NCBI GenBank assembly: GCA_002498925.1
Contig: DAJH01000042.1
Coordinates: forward strand, 1-34,672
Length of the DNA stretch: 34,672 nucleotides
DNA from: Euryarchaeota archaeon UBA173
GTDB taxonomy: Archaea; Thermoplasmatota; Poseidoniia; Poseidoniales; Thalassarchaeaceae
Direction of reading: 5' to 3'
The notes beneath the pieces were generated by a model. The model was not told the DNA's origin. It searched no databases and saw only the letters and a list, made by a program, of their open reading frames with translations. Both the position numbers and the translations under genes were made by a program. Positions 1 through 8,410 of this stretch are shown one piece after another (positions within the stretch are counted from its first letter, which is position 1; each line of letters begins with the position of its first letter).

Positions 1-22
1 GACCAGACTAACCCACGGGCCC
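1..22 (-). tRNA. tRNA, 5' part only (cut by window edge)
   Basis: Read on the minus strand from position 22 to 1, the sequence begins GGGCCCG, then T8, and continues into a D arm. U8, A14, G15 and the G18-G19 pair all fall at canonical positions. The anticodon arm lies outside the window, so the amino acid cannot be assigned. The acceptor strand is fully complementary to the acceptor strand of the tRNA 3' part at the right end of the window. An alternative 5' end at base 23 is possible because there are four G residues in a row, but U8 favours base 22. Confidence 0.75.
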
Positions 23-56
23 CTTGCTCTCGGGGACAGCGCATATGGGATGAAGG

Positions 57-500
57 TTACTGGACCCATCCCCACATCTCATCACCGGCACGATACAGTA
101 TTCCCTCCCTCTCTGCATCGTTGATTAGCTCCCAAACGTCTATCCCGGCAAGTTCGTTCTCTGCGAACGAGTCGCTTACTGATCCAAGGGTGATGATTCC
201 ATTAGTCCCCGTAGCATCCCTCATTGCCGAGATTACCGAATCAAAATTCTGTGTCCCCCTTCTTCTTGCCTTCATATGCCTGGACTCTGCCTTGGATAGT
301 TTCTCGGTTACCTCCGCTGAAAGCTCGTCCGGCAGGTTTGACCTTGATACTGCCTTCGCCAGCTTCTCTGGCGACTGGTACGAAGAGACGGTAATGATGT
401 CAGTACTATTGGAGCACCTAGTGCAAGATGTCCCACTCCCAAGTGATGAGCCGAAGAAATTCCCACAGGGGCATCTTAGAAGCAGCCAATTATCGCCCAT
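57..500 (-). CDS. Small zinc-ribbon protein with a possible C-terminal winged helix (DUF5817-like)
   Basis: A 147-residue protein. The N-terminus has two cysteine pairs, C10-x-C12 and C26-x2-C29, which look like a zinc ribbon. A charged helical middle (about residues 45-80, rich in Glu, Arg and Lys) follows. The C-terminal 60 residues (ending GILYRAGDEMWGWV) have the helix-then-beta-wing pattern of a winged helix. The arrangement recalls small archaeal zinc-ribbon proteins of the DUF5817 type, which are thought to bind nucleic acid, but that assignment is from pattern memory only. It is divergent from the small membrane protein at 563, with 62 bp between starts. It lies just downstream of the partial tRNA on the same strand. 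Its function is unknown. Confidence 0.6.
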   Translation of the reverse strand: MGDNWLLLRCPCGNFFGSSLGSGTSCTRCSNSTDIITVSSYQSPEKLAKAVSRSNLPDELSAEVTEKLSKAESRHMKARRRGTQNFDSVISAMRDATGTNGIITLGSVSDSFAENELAGIDVWELINDAEREGILYRAGDEMWGWVQ

Positions 501-547
501 GTAACTAGGCGTAGTTCAGGGTTCAAGAGGTTGACTGATGTAGGTAA

Positions 548-560
548 TGCCGATTCGGCA
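548..560. promoter_or_regulatory. 13-bp palindrome in a divergent intergenic gap
   Basis: TGCCGA-T-TCGGCA is a perfect inverted repeat with 6-bp arms. It ends two bases before the ATG at 563 and lies in the 62-bp gap between two divergent genes. It could be an operator or a leader hairpin. A short repeat like this can also occur by chance. Confidence 0.3.
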
Positions 561-562
561 AC

Positions 563-826
563 ATGGGAGGCGCTCGGGTAGCATTCGGTCAGCTGTCCTC
601 GATAGTGCTAGTTTCTTTGTCTATTGCTTCTTTCATGACTGAGGGTTACGTAACTACTGAGACATGGGGTTTCCTACTATTGACTCCTTTGACTCTGGCC
701 TTGGCGCTTGCACCGGCAAAAGGTAGGGTATCCGAAGAAGGGAGTTTACCAATTGACTATTGGGACAAAGAAGACGAGGGGATAGCTCCTGTCGGCGATA
801 CAGACTTCGACAGCCCAATACTCTGA
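563..826 (+). CDS. Small two-span membrane protein, hypothetical
   Basis: An 87-residue protein with two hydrophobic stretches, about residues 8-25 and 34-51, separated by a short loop. An acidic, probably cytoplasmic tail ends in DFDSPIL. I recognise no family. The ATG at 563 has little Shine-Dalgarno character. Its TGA stop (824-826) directly abuts the stop codon of the convergent aCPSF1 gene (827-829), so there is no intergenic base. It is probably a real gene because it fills the space between two well-supported genes exactly and has coherent hydrophobicity, but conservation was not tested. Confidence 0.55.
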   Translation: MGGARVAFGQLSSIVLVSLSIASFMTEGYVTTETWGFLLLTPLTLALALAPAKGRVSEEGSLPIDYWDKEDEGIAPVGDTDFDSPIL

Positions 827-2746
827 CTAAAGAAGTCTGAGTGTCTCGAGGTTATCTGGGGCATATGTCTGTACCTTGAACTTCTCTCGGAGTCCCTTTC
901 TGAATGCGTTGCATGTCTGTGGATCTCCGTGGTGGCATAGTATCTTCCTTGGAGTCGGGTTTAATGCCGAAACATAGTCCATTAGCTGGTTTCTATCTGA
1001 ATGGCCACTGAATCCGTCAATGATCACCATATTACACCTGACATCCACCATTAGAGTCTGTCCCCTGTCGACTAGAGGGACTTGTGAATGGCCGTCTTGG
1101 AGTCTTCTTCCAAGGGTGCCGGATGCCTGATAGCCGACGAAGCATAACGTATTTCCAGGCTCGGGTGCCCAGTTCTTCAAGTACTCAATGATTGGTCCGC
1201 CGGTCATCATCCCACTTGTTGCTAGGACAATGCATGGGTTCGGATCGAGAATGATTGATTCCCTCTGCTCTCTTGATTCGACCTGCTTGAACCAAGTAGA
1301 GTTGAAGGGGTTCTCCATTCCACCCCTTAGCATCTTACTCCTGAGATCCCTATTCAGATAGTTGGGATGGCTAGTATGGATTGCTGTGGCCTCGGATATC
1401 ATACCGTCGAGCCATACCGTGACCGGTGAAATCTTGCCGGACTTGAATAGTTCGTCAATTGCCATCATCACCTCCTGAGAACGCCCTACTGCGAATACAG
1501 GGCAGAAAATCTTGCCCTTCCTTCCTAGGGTATCGACAATAAGATCCTGTAGATCCTGTGTCGCCTGCTGCCTAGTTGGTTGAATACTTTGAGGTCCGCC
1601 ATAAGTAGACTCAATTACCAGTGTGTCTACCTTGTTGAATCGGACTGTCGCTGCGTCGAACAACCATGATTTCTCGTATTTGATATCGCCTGAGAAGAGT
1701 AATCTATGCTCGTCACGACCCTCGCCAATCTGCATATACACACTCGACGAGCCGAGGATATGGCCGGCGTTTTCCATGGTCATCTTGACATCTGGCGCTA
1801 TGTCCGTTTTATCCCCCCAATTGATATCCACGACGTGCTTAATGCATTCTTGGATATCTGCCTTGGAGTATGGCGGCTCGTTTCCCTCTGCCTTGGCGAC
1901 TTTGATGTAGTCCACCTGTAGTAGAGTCATGAGGTCCCTCGTAGGAGGTGTACAGTATACGGGGCCCTTGTATCCATACTTGAAAAGCACAGGGAGCATT
2001 CCTATGTGATCTACGTGTGCGTGAGTGATAACCACAGCGTCTATGTTGTCCAGAGGGAGCATCTCGGGAGCTGCGAAAAACGGTTGGACCTCGCTCCGGT
2101 TGTTGGTTGGCTTTGCACCGCAGTCGACCAATATCTTCGATTCATTCGTGGTTACCAAGTGCATCGCCCTTCCGACTTCCCGGTAAGACCCAAGAGCAGT
2201 TACTCGGACCCATTTCTCGCCTGGCCTCTGAGGCCTGTAAATCCTAGTTCCAAATTTTCTGAGTAATGATTTCCTATCCTCAGCCAGTTCCTTCCTGAAC
2301 CTCCTGATGTCGGTCTGGGTCCTGCTCTCCCTGGCAGGCGCTCTGACCACATTGACTAGCCACCCTATTTCATCTCTGAGAGACTGTACTACAGAACCTC
2401 TTGGGCCCACGGCAGCTTGTGGGTCGTCTACTTCTAGTGTTACTTCAGAAAGTGCGGGATCGAGCCAGATTCTCCTGACTTCGGCCTCGGGAGGGATAAT
2501 CCTGTTTACGGCGTCATTGACCTCCTGCTCATCGGAAAGCATACTTGGATCGGGTCTTATCACGACCCTTCTCCTGATGCTCTTGGCAATCTTTACCGTT
2601 AGATTTTCTCCACCTGCGCCCCCAAATGATTCTGGCTGCGTAGTTATGATTGCTATGGAACCCGCTTCGATATCTACATCATAGTCGATACCACTGGGGA
2701 CTATCTTCCCAATCTTATTTTTGATTTCAGAGAAAGTTAGCCTCAT
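827..2746 (-). CDS. aCPSF1: KH-domain beta-CASP ribonuclease / transcription termination factor
   Basis: A 639-residue protein, the usual length for archaeal CPSF1. N-terminal KH domains occupy about residues 1-140, including a GPRGS loop at 114-118. The metallo-beta-lactamase core follows, with HAHVDH at 242-247, GHILGS at 328-333 and SGDIKYE at 352-358. The beta-CASP region contains FAVGRSQE, ATSGMM and SGHSD (580-584), and a late histidine pair lies at 605-606. The family cleaves RNA with two zinc ions and ends archaeal transcripts at U-rich tracts. It is encoded 72 bp downstream of psmB on the same strand, an adjacency common in archaea. Its stop abuts that of the convergent small membrane gene. 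Confidence 0.97.
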   Translation of the reverse strand: MRLTFSEIKNKIGKIVPSGIDYDVDIEAGSIAIITTQPESFGGAGGENLTVKIAKSIRRRVVIRPDPSMLSDEQEVNDAVNRIIPPEAEVRRIWLDPALSEVTLEVDDPQAAVGPRGSVVQSLRDEIGWLVNVVRAPARESRTQTDIRRFRKELAEDRKSLLRKFGTRIYRPQRPGEKWVRVTALGSYREVGRAMHLVTTNESKILVDCGAKPTNNRSEVQPFFAAPEMLPLDNIDAVVITHAHVDHIGMLPVLFKYGYKGPVYCTPPTRDLMTLLQVDYIKVAKAEGNEPPYSKADIQECIKHVVDINWGDKTDIAPDVKMTMENAGHILGSSSVYMQIGEGRDEHRLLFSGDIKYEKSWLFDAATVRFNKVDTLVIESTYGGPQSIQPTRQQATQDLQDLIVDTLGRKGKIFCPVFAVGRSQEVMMAIDELFKSGKISPVTVWLDGMISEATAIHTSHPNYLNRDLRSKMLRGGMENPFNSTWFKQVESREQRESIILDPNPCIVLATSGMMTGGPIIEYLKNWAPEPGNTLCFVGYQASGTLGRRLQDGHSQVPLVDRGQTLMVDVRCNMVIIDGFSGHSDRNQLMDYVSALNPTPRKILCHHGDPQTCNAFRKGLREKFKVQTYAPDNLETLRLL

Positions 2747-2784
2747 GATTTCAATTCCTTTTTTTGCTCACGCAGAGAATGATG

Positions 2785-2799
2785 CTGCCATGTTGGCAG
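2785..2799 (-). other. Short hairpin between psmB and the aCPSF1 gene
   Basis: CTGCCA-TGT-TGGCAG is a perfect 6-bp inverted repeat with a 3-nt loop in the 72-nt spacer between the psmB stop and the aCPSF1 start. Downstream of it on the transcribed strand is a run of A, not U, so it does not look like a terminator. It could be a processing or translation-control element within a dicistronic mRNA. Confidence 0.35.
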
Positions 2800-2818
2800 G
2801 TGGCACTTTGCGAGAGTC

Positions 2819-3445
2819 TCATAGTGTTTGGAGGAGGTTTTCGACCTCTTCCTCCGATAGTAGGCGGAAGCCCGCCTCTAGAGTGATGACGGCGAGGTCC
2901 ATTCCATTACCACTAGCAGCATCCCTCTGGGCGGAGGCAAGTAGGGCCTTAGCGGCTACCCTCAATGCGTCATCCTGGGACATTCCATCTTTGAATTGGT
3001 CTTCAAGAACACCATACATGTATGGGCTACCGGAACCCGTTGCACAGTACACATCTGGAATCGATCCACCAGCGGAGTCGATGCTGTAAACACTGGAGCC
3101 AGAGTCATCGACTCCCACAATTAGTAGTTGGACATAATGAGGCCTTCCTGATAGAATATTGGCCGTCAAAGTGGCCGCACCCTTGACTGTCATTGGCTTG
3201 CCATGCTTTAGCTCATATAGCCTGAGTTCCGCCGATAGTGTCCTAGAAAGAGATTGGGCGTGCCCGACAAGGCCGGCTGTCGTAAGAGCTACGTAATCAG
3301 AAATTCCGAATAGCTTCTGGACGCTCTTGTTTGCAATGAAGTGGCCCATAGTGGCCCTGTGATCCGCTCCAACCACCACTCCATTATCGAAAGTGATGCC
3401 TAGAGTGCTTGTCCCGGTCTTTACCGCATCTGTGGTCGCATCCAT
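2819..3445 (-). CDS. psmB: 20S proteasome beta subunit
   Basis: A 208-residue beta subunit from the chosen start. An 11-residue propeptide ending KTG precedes the catalytic threonine of TSTLG, which becomes Thr1 after autocleavage. Counting from Thr1, Asp17 (in GADHR) and Lys33 fall at their expected catalytic positions. The frame extends upstream to a TTG at 3583, but that 46-residue extension is unlike the family and would begin at a rare codon, so I chose the ATG at 3445. The subunit forms the peptidase rings of the archaeal 20S particle. The alpha subunit gene is not in the window. The gene is divergent from sepF (162 bp between starts) and upstream of the aCPSF1 gene. Confidence 0.95.
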   Translation of the reverse strand: MDATTDAVKTGTSTLGITFDNGVVVGADHRATMGHFIANKSVQKLFGISDYVALTTAGLVGHAQSLSRTLSAELRLYELKHGKPMTVKGAATLTANILSGRPHYVQLLIVGVDDSGSSVYSIDSAGGSIPDVYCATGSGSPYMYGVLEDQFKDGMSQDDALRVAAKALLASAQRDAASGNGMDLAVITLEAGFRLLSEEEVENLLQTL

Positions 3446-3607
3446 ATTATACACCCGCCGGAAGATCTCCCCGACGGCTCCCTCTCGTGACGACCCCTTA
3501 TGAATCCGACGGGAGGGGGACTTGGGTGGAGACAATAGTGCTAGCAATTGACTTCTGCTGTCGGAAAGAACCGCATAACTCAAGGATTACCTGTCACAAC
3601 GAGGTTC

Positions 3608-3997
3608 ATGGCGAAGCGGAAGAGGTCTGAACCGAAGTGGATTGAGGTACCTGAGTTCGATAGCCCTGAGGGCATTATAGAACCAGGTCAAGACTATCAT
3701 GATCTGGGAAGGGGGTTTCCAGATGCACCAGTTCCAAGAGCACCAGGCGACGCCATAGTGCACAGAGCTGATTTGGACGATCTTACTGGAATCAACCCAT
3801 TGATGGACTGGGTCTCAGAGGGGGATATCGTCATCGTGAAGATGAGTGGAATCCTCAATAGGAAATTGGAGCTTGGGGTGGCTGTTGACAAAATTCAGAG
3901 GTTTGTAGAGGGAGATATGTCGGGCGAAGTTGTCAGACTTGGTGAAAAGAGGCTGCTCCTGCTTCCACCAACATTTGCCAGTGGTATTGCATCTTGA
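3608..3997 (+). CDS. sepF: Archaeal SepF-like cell division protein (DUF552)
   Basis: A 129-residue protein from the ATG at 3608; the frame is open further upstream, but the extra 20 residues look non-native. Residues 50-125 match the SepF fold: a DLDDL stretch, then EGDIVIVKMSG, a helix with LELGVAVDKIQRFVEGDM, and a closing strand with LLLLPP. In archaea that divide by FtsZ, SepF is the membrane anchor of the Z-ring. The N-terminus (MAKRKRSEPKW) is basic and does not show a clear amphipathic membrane-binding helix, so membrane attachment is uncertain. It is followed after 6 bp by zpr1, probably co-transcribed. Confidence 0.8.
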   Translation: MAKRKRSEPKWIEVPEFDSPEGIIEPGQDYHDLGRGFPDAPVPRAPGDAIVHRADLDDLTGINPLMDWVSEGDIVIVKMSGILNRKLELGVAVDKIQRFVEGDMSGEVVRLGEKRLLLLPPTFASGIAS

Positions 3998-4003
3998 GGT
4001 GTT

Positions 4004-4606
4004 ATGGTGGAGAGTAGGCTTGAGCAGGATTGTCCAATTTGCTTCTCGGATGGAACTCTAAAGATGATTGCTCACAGCTCAGAAATTCCCTACTTTGGCG
4101 AACATACCCAAATTACAATGGTTTGCGAAGGATGTGGTTGGAAGGTTACCGACTTCATACCTGCAGACGGTAAGAAGCCCGGGGCTTGGAGTCTAGTAGT
4201 TGACTCTGAGGGGCATATGAACACAAGGGTTGTTCGTTCATCTTCCTGCACAATTAGGATCGGGGAGCTTGGACTAGAGGTTTCCCCAGGGGGCAGTTCC
4301 ACTGGCTACGTCTCGAACATAGAAGGAGTGCTGAATAGATTTGAAGACGCAGTCGGAACGATACGAAGGCAGTCGGAACGGGATAATGAAGGGGCTGAAA
4401 TATTGGCCCGATGCGATGAGATGCTTGCTAGTATCGAGTCCGTGAGGAAAGGAGAGGCGTCGGTAACTCTGGAACTCTTAGACCCCGTAGGGCATAGTCA
4501 AATATTGCACGAAGATGCAATTTCGAGAGAGATTGGGAAAGACGAGGCTGAATCGCTAGACCCTGGGCCAGTATACCCTGTTTTTGATGCTAGTGAAATG
4601 TTATGA
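4004..4606 (+). CDS. ZPR1-type zinc-finger protein
   Basis: A 200-residue single-ZPR1-domain protein of the archaeal type. C10-x2-C13 and C42-x2-C45 form the zinc finger. IPYFGE follows the first pair, and RSSSCTIRIGELGLEV and the GYVSNIEGVL segment (about residues 79-112) are the hallmark beta-core of ZPR1. A helical C-terminal half follows. Eukaryotic ZPR1 acts as a chaperone for elongation factor EF1A; the role in archaea is less clear. The ATG at 4004 has a GAGGTG Shine-Dalgarno overlapping the end of sepF. The TGA stop lies back-to-back with the trpS stop inside the palindrome TGATCA (4604-4609). Confidence 0.85.
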   Translation: MVESRLEQDCPICFSDGTLKMIAHSSEIPYFGEHTQITMVCEGCGWKVTDFIPADGKKPGAWSLVVDSEGHMNTRVVRSSSCTIRIGELGLEVSPGGSSTGYVSNIEGVLNRFEDAVGTIRRQSERDNEGAEILARCDEMLASIESVRKGEASVTLELLDPVGHSQILHEDAISREIGKDEAESLDPGPVYPVFDASEML

Positions 4607-5989
4607 TCATCTAGCATCGGGAGCTAGGAATTCATCTAGCCTATCTGACCATGAGTCTCTCTTCTCTGAAATTTCGGATAGCCACTCTCCTGCCTTGTCT
4701 ATGCATAGCTGCTTCATTTCTCCAGCTAGCATCCTTCCACTCTCATACTCTTTCCTGACCTCCAAGATTGCCGAGTCATCATGCTCGAAGAAGAATTGTA
4801 GGTACTGGAACGGTATATCCTTGGAGCAGTCACCGCCAAGTCTCCTATGTTCCTCAACCGTCGACTGGCCCCCACTTATTGCTCTCTTAACTTTCCTGGA
4901 CATTTCCTCGACTGTGTCATCCATGAAGATAGTAGTCTCGGGCTTGGATGACGACATTTTACCTCCAGTCATCCCGGATGCGAATCTGTGATAGGTTGAG
5001 CAAGGGGGCATTAGCCCCATTCCACCAAGCTCCCTTTCAAGAGCAAGAAGGTGCATCCTGATTGGGGATCTATCTTCCACTGTGGCTGCTGGGACTTCCA
5101 AAGTCCCATGCTTAGGATTGGCCTTTATATCCGCAAAACCCAGAGGGGAAATTGCCTCAATAATACGAGAGAAGATAGCGTCCCTTGTATCTCGGTCGAC
5201 CCTGCCCCCCTGGCCGATTCCGAATACAGATGAGTTGTCCTCTTGAACGGAAAGAGCGATGGTGAGACCTCCTGATTTCCTAGTATTGATATTGAACCAA
5301 TGAGTTTTGCCTACTATATCACGAGTTAGCCTAAGGTGAGGGTCCTGATCAATACCAACAGGGACAACTACGGGCCTCAGACCGCCGTATTCCTCCAGTT
5401 GTGGATGGACAATGTCGCCAACCTGGACGAGGGGTGCTTGCACATGAGCGAGATTCGTATCTCCAGAGAATCCATAAATTGACTCGAATTCTGAGAGATT
5501 TGTCCTTCTTCCCAGAGTAAATCCAAGCCTCTGGACATCGGGTCTTGAGCTCTGGAAATAGACGCTAGTCGAGTCTGGGTCCAGACCGAGAGCAGCATAA
5601 TTTTGCACATACTCATTGATGGCTGTCTCCCTTCCCTTGGCAAGCGAGGTGCCCCTAGTTGCTAATGCCTCGAGGTCCGCAACGGCGACCGTGATGTCCG
5701 CCCCATTCTCCTGGAACCATCTGACCTGCTCAATTACCATGCTATGCCCCAAGTGCATCCTGCCACTAGGCATCAAACCAGTAAGGACGCCCAGAGGGGA
5801 TTCGTCACGAATGCATCGGAGTGCTACATCTAGATCTCTGTGTGCGAAAACTATCCCTCTCCTGTGGAGCATGCCTGGATTCGGAAGGGCGGATGGATCT
5901 ACCATATCGAGGCCGAATTTGTCGACGATACGTGAGTAGTCCGTCTCATCATCTGAGGACCATGGGTCGATGAGGCCATCGCCTGCCAT
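4607..5989 (-). CDS. trpS: Tryptophan--tRNA ligase, archaeal type
   Basis: A 460-residue class I aminoacyl-tRNA synthetase. After the N-terminal IDPW segment comes the HIGH-type motif (SGRMHLGH, His79-His82), then GIDQDPHLRLTRD (about 212-224), which is typical of TrpRS rather than TyrRS, and KMSSS at 344-348 as the KMSKS loop. It charges tRNA-Trp in the cytoplasm. I chose the ATG at 5989 over one seven codons upstream, because the archaeal family normally begins close to the IDPW motif and the upstream start would run further into the divergent promoter. The stop abuts that of zpr1 with no spacer. Confidence 0.95.
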   Translation of the reverse strand: MAGDGLIDPWSSDDETDYSRIVDKFGLDMVDPSALPNPGMLHRRGIVFAHRDLDVALRCIRDESPLGVLTGLMPSGRMHLGHSMVIEQVRWFQENGADITVAVADLEALATRGTSLAKGRETAINEYVQNYAALGLDPDSTSVYFQSSRPDVQRLGFTLGRRTNLSEFESIYGFSGDTNLAHVQAPLVQVGDIVHPQLEEYGGLRPVVVPVGIDQDPHLRLTRDIVGKTHWFNINTRKSGGLTIALSVQEDNSSVFGIGQGGRVDRDTRDAIFSRIIEAISPLGFADIKANPKHGTLEVPAATVEDRSPIRMHLLALERELGGMGLMPPCSTYHRFASGMTGGKMSSSKPETTIFMDDTVEEMSRKVKRAISGGQSTVEEHRRLGGDCSKDIPFQYLQFFFEHDDSAILEVRKEYESGRMLAGEMKQLCIDKAGEWLSEISEKRDSWSDRLDEFLAPDAR

Positions 5990-6087
5990 GCAACGTGGCC
6001 TGTGGGCCACTCAATCAAGTCATCGCTGAAAATTATGTCGAAACTGACAACCGAAGGGGCAATAGCGATAGTCGGCTAGGGAGGAAT

Positions 6088-7146
6088 GTGAGTATCATAC
6101 ACTGCTTCGGTGCCGGACTCGTCGGTTCGTATGTCGCAAGGACTCTTGCGGACAGGGGGCATGAGGTACACGTACACGATCTTGATCCCTACAATGGGAA
6201 AATTGTGGGACATCCAAACATCACTATCCACGAAGGCGATGCATTGGAAACGGACTTGTCGGATTTCGGACAGGTCGACCTTGTTGTGAATATGCTACCT
6301 GGTGACATTGGACACGCCCTTACCACTGATTTGGCAGAAGAAAGATATCCAACAGTGGACCTGAGCTTCAGCGAACATACCCCGGACCGTTATGACGAGA
6401 AGGCGAGGGATTGGGGCGGCAGGATACTCTGGGACGTAGGAATAGCACCTGGCCTCTCTAACATGCTGTTGGCCGAGGCGTACAGAGTGCTGGGACCGTT
6501 GAAGAGGGCAGAAGTAAGAGTTGGGGGGAATCCGACCGGCCCCACTGGTGGATGGAACTACATGGCGCCATTTTCCCCTAGGGACGTTATCGCTGAATAC
6601 ACCCGTCCGGCGAGAGTTGTTAGGGATGGCGAAGAAGTCACTCTTCCCGCGCTATCAGAGAGGCACATCATAGATGTCTCTGAAAGAGGGGAGATGGAGG
6701 CGTTCCTGACGGATGGGTTGCGCTCTGTCCTGAATTCCATTCCGGCCGTAGATATGTCAGAATATACGGTTAGATGGCCCGGACATATTCAGAGATTCAT
6801 AGATGAGAGGGATGCAGGCTCTCTAGATGAGGAAGAGTTACTCCATGCGTGGTGGTTCAACCCCAAAATACCCGAGTTTACATGGTTGGAGGTCGTAGCG
6901 GCCGATCATGACGGGAATATCATGAAGTGGGAGGTTAGTGATTACGGGGGGGACGATGGTTCATCGATGGCACGTACGACTGGGCTAGTCACGGTTGGAT
7001 GCATAGAGGCCTGGCTCAGTGATCCCGGGATGTTGCCTCCGGGGGTTCACGCACCTGAGAGCCTCTCTCCGCGCGTGGTGAGGGGGATTGTCGAAATGAT
7101 GAAGGCTAACAGGATTGAAATTTCGGGCCCTGAAATTGGCCAATAG
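6088..7146 (+). CDS. Saccharopine dehydrogenase-like NAD(P)-binding oxidoreductase
   Basis: A 352-residue protein from the chosen start. It opens with a Rossmann fold (GAGLVGSYVARTL, then HVHDLDP as the strand-2 acidic end), followed by VVNMLPG and the IAPGLSNMLL segment typical of the saccharopine dehydrogenase/SDH-like superfamily. The C-terminal half is alpha/beta (about residues 130-330). The substrate cannot be read from the sequence; lysine metabolism is possible but not shown. The frame also has an ATG at 5995, but the family starts right at the Rossmann strand. A GTG at 6088 with GGGAGGAA in front fits better and leaves 98 bp for a divergent promoter with trpS. Confidence 0.8.
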   Translation: MSIIHCFGAGLVGSYVARTLADRGHEVHVHDLDPYNGKIVGHPNITIHEGDALETDLSDFGQVDLVVNMLPGDIGHALTTDLAEERYPTVDLSFSEHTPDRYDEKARDWGGRILWDVGIAPGLSNMLLAEAYRVLGPLKRAEVRVGGNPTGPTGGWNYMAPFSPRDVIAEYTRPARVVRDGEEVTLPALSERHIIDVSERGEMEAFLTDGLRSVLNSIPAVDMSEYTVRWPGHIQRFIDERDAGSLDEEELLHAWWFNPKIPEFTWLEVVAADHDGNIMKWEVSDYGGDDGSSMARTTGLVTVGCIEAWLSDPGMLPPGVHAPESLSPRVVRGIVEMMKANRIEISGPEIGQ

Positions 7147-7165
7147 CCCCTTGTTGCTTTTGCTA

Positions 7166-8305
7166 CTAATCGGCTGCTTCTACAGCGCGTGGCTCTTGGG
7201 CGTTTGCGTCTGCCCCGTTGTCCATTTCCACAATCTTCCAAATTGCTATGGGGACTGCTGCTAAAACCCCCAAGGCTATTACAGGGAGGGCCCAATTAAT
7301 TGGTTCCTCCGAAGGCCTTTCTATCAGCCAAGTGAATGTGAGCTCAGAGTCTTGGAAATCCGAGGACCACTGGAACAGATTGGTAGTATGGTGGCCTACT
7401 ATGGTCACAGCATGGTGTAAATCATTGAATGTCACCAAAGGGGAAAGTGAAAACGAATCGTTTCCTTGGTCCAACAGTATGCTTACTGATGTTCCTGGAA
7501 GTATAGTGATAATGGCACCAGAATCGGTTTCTCTCCAGCCTTCCTTCAGCTTTCGTTCGCCGTCCAAAATCTCTGGAAGATCCGCTCCTGTGTCATATTT
7601 TACCTCCAAGATCGTGCTTTCGAATTGGACATGGGCCGACCCTGGGACTGTCCATTGTGCATCACTGGGGGCGAGTGAGACGACAATTGATTCGCCCTCC
7701 AGATACGCTTCTATTCGCATGCTTGATTGCTGATGGAAATACCATTCCCCCCATGTCGTTAGCCAAACCTCCTGCTCCTCAAGCCAGGCCATTGCGTCCT
7801 TGTCCTCTCTCAGCTTCAGATCGTCTATCCTCGCCCTCCACCATATGCTAACGAGCGAGTCTTCCTCTGCTGAACCCAGAAGCTCCAAATTCGCCGAGTT
7901 CTTCTCGATACTACCACCGTTCCTGTTGACAACGGATAACTCACCAGGAGCATCCACAATCATATCCCCGACAATTCTGAACCCGGACTCAAGCAGGGAT
8001 TCTGAGGTCGACTGGTCAACTGTCGTATCGTCAATACCGAATGATACTGGGTCCCTACCCCATCTCGATGAGTCGGACAAACCCGTAAGGTAATCCTTGC
8101 ATGCGCCGATTACCCAATTGTCCTCGACTGTTGAAACTCCCTCAAAGCCATGACAGCCGAACTCATCTCCGTTTTCGAGCCTCTCGGGACCGATCAAGTT
8201 CTTCAGCCAGCCGTCGTCTTCCCATTCTCCGACGGCACTTGGTGCAGAAACAGGGAATATGATGATGACTGCCATAACAAGAGCGACGGTGGCACGTCTC
8301 CGCAT
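7166..8305 (-). CDS. Exported protein with a C-terminal membrane anchor, hypothetical
   Basis: A 379-residue protein. A Sec-type signal peptide (basic MRRR, hydrophobic core to about residue 22, then SAPSAVG) is followed by about 310 residues predicted outside the cell, rich in Trp, Asp, Glu and Ser. A single transmembrane helix lies near 336-356 and a short acidic tail follows, giving a type I topology. Two cysteines in the FGCHG and IGACKD segments could form a disulfide. I recognise no enzyme motif or family. It converges with the oxidoreductase gene (19 bp between stops) and is divergent from the acyltransferase gene. Confidence 0.7.
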   Translation of the reverse strand: MRRRATVALVMAVIIIFPVSAPSAVGEWEDDGWLKNLIGPERLENGDEFGCHGFEGVSTVEDNWVIGACKDYLTGLSDSSRWGRDPVSFGIDDTTVDQSTSESLLESGFRIVGDMIVDAPGELSVVNRNGGSIEKNSANLELLGSAEEDSLVSIWWRARIDDLKLREDKDAMAWLEEQEVWLTTWGEWYFHQQSSMRIEAYLEGESIVVSLAPSDAQWTVPGSAHVQFESTILEVKYDTGADLPEILDGERKLKEGWRETDSGAIITILPGTSVSILLDQGNDSFSLSPLVTFNDLHHAVTIVGHHTTNLFQWSSDFQDSELTFTWLIERPSEEPINWALPVIALGVLAAVPIAIWKIVEMDNGADANAQEPRAVEAAD

Positions 8306-8410
8306 GCACCGTGGGCTGTAAAGAAAGCAATGAACGCTTTCATACGTTCGTAACAGTCAAACGCTCGTGGTCGACGTCGGTACGTGCCGAAACTCTCCAA
8401 TGACTCCGTG

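Noticed and set aside
3446..3583. N-terminal extension of 46 residues on the proteasome beta subunit
   Set aside because: It would start at TTG, has no similarity to beta propeptides as I know them, and would push into the divergent promoter. The ATG at 3445 gives a normal 11-residue propeptide.
5995..6087. N-terminal extension of the saccharopine-dehydrogenase-like protein
   Set aside because: The extra 31 residues are polar and unlike the family. The GTG at 6088 has a better Shine-Dalgarno and starts right at the Rossmann strand.
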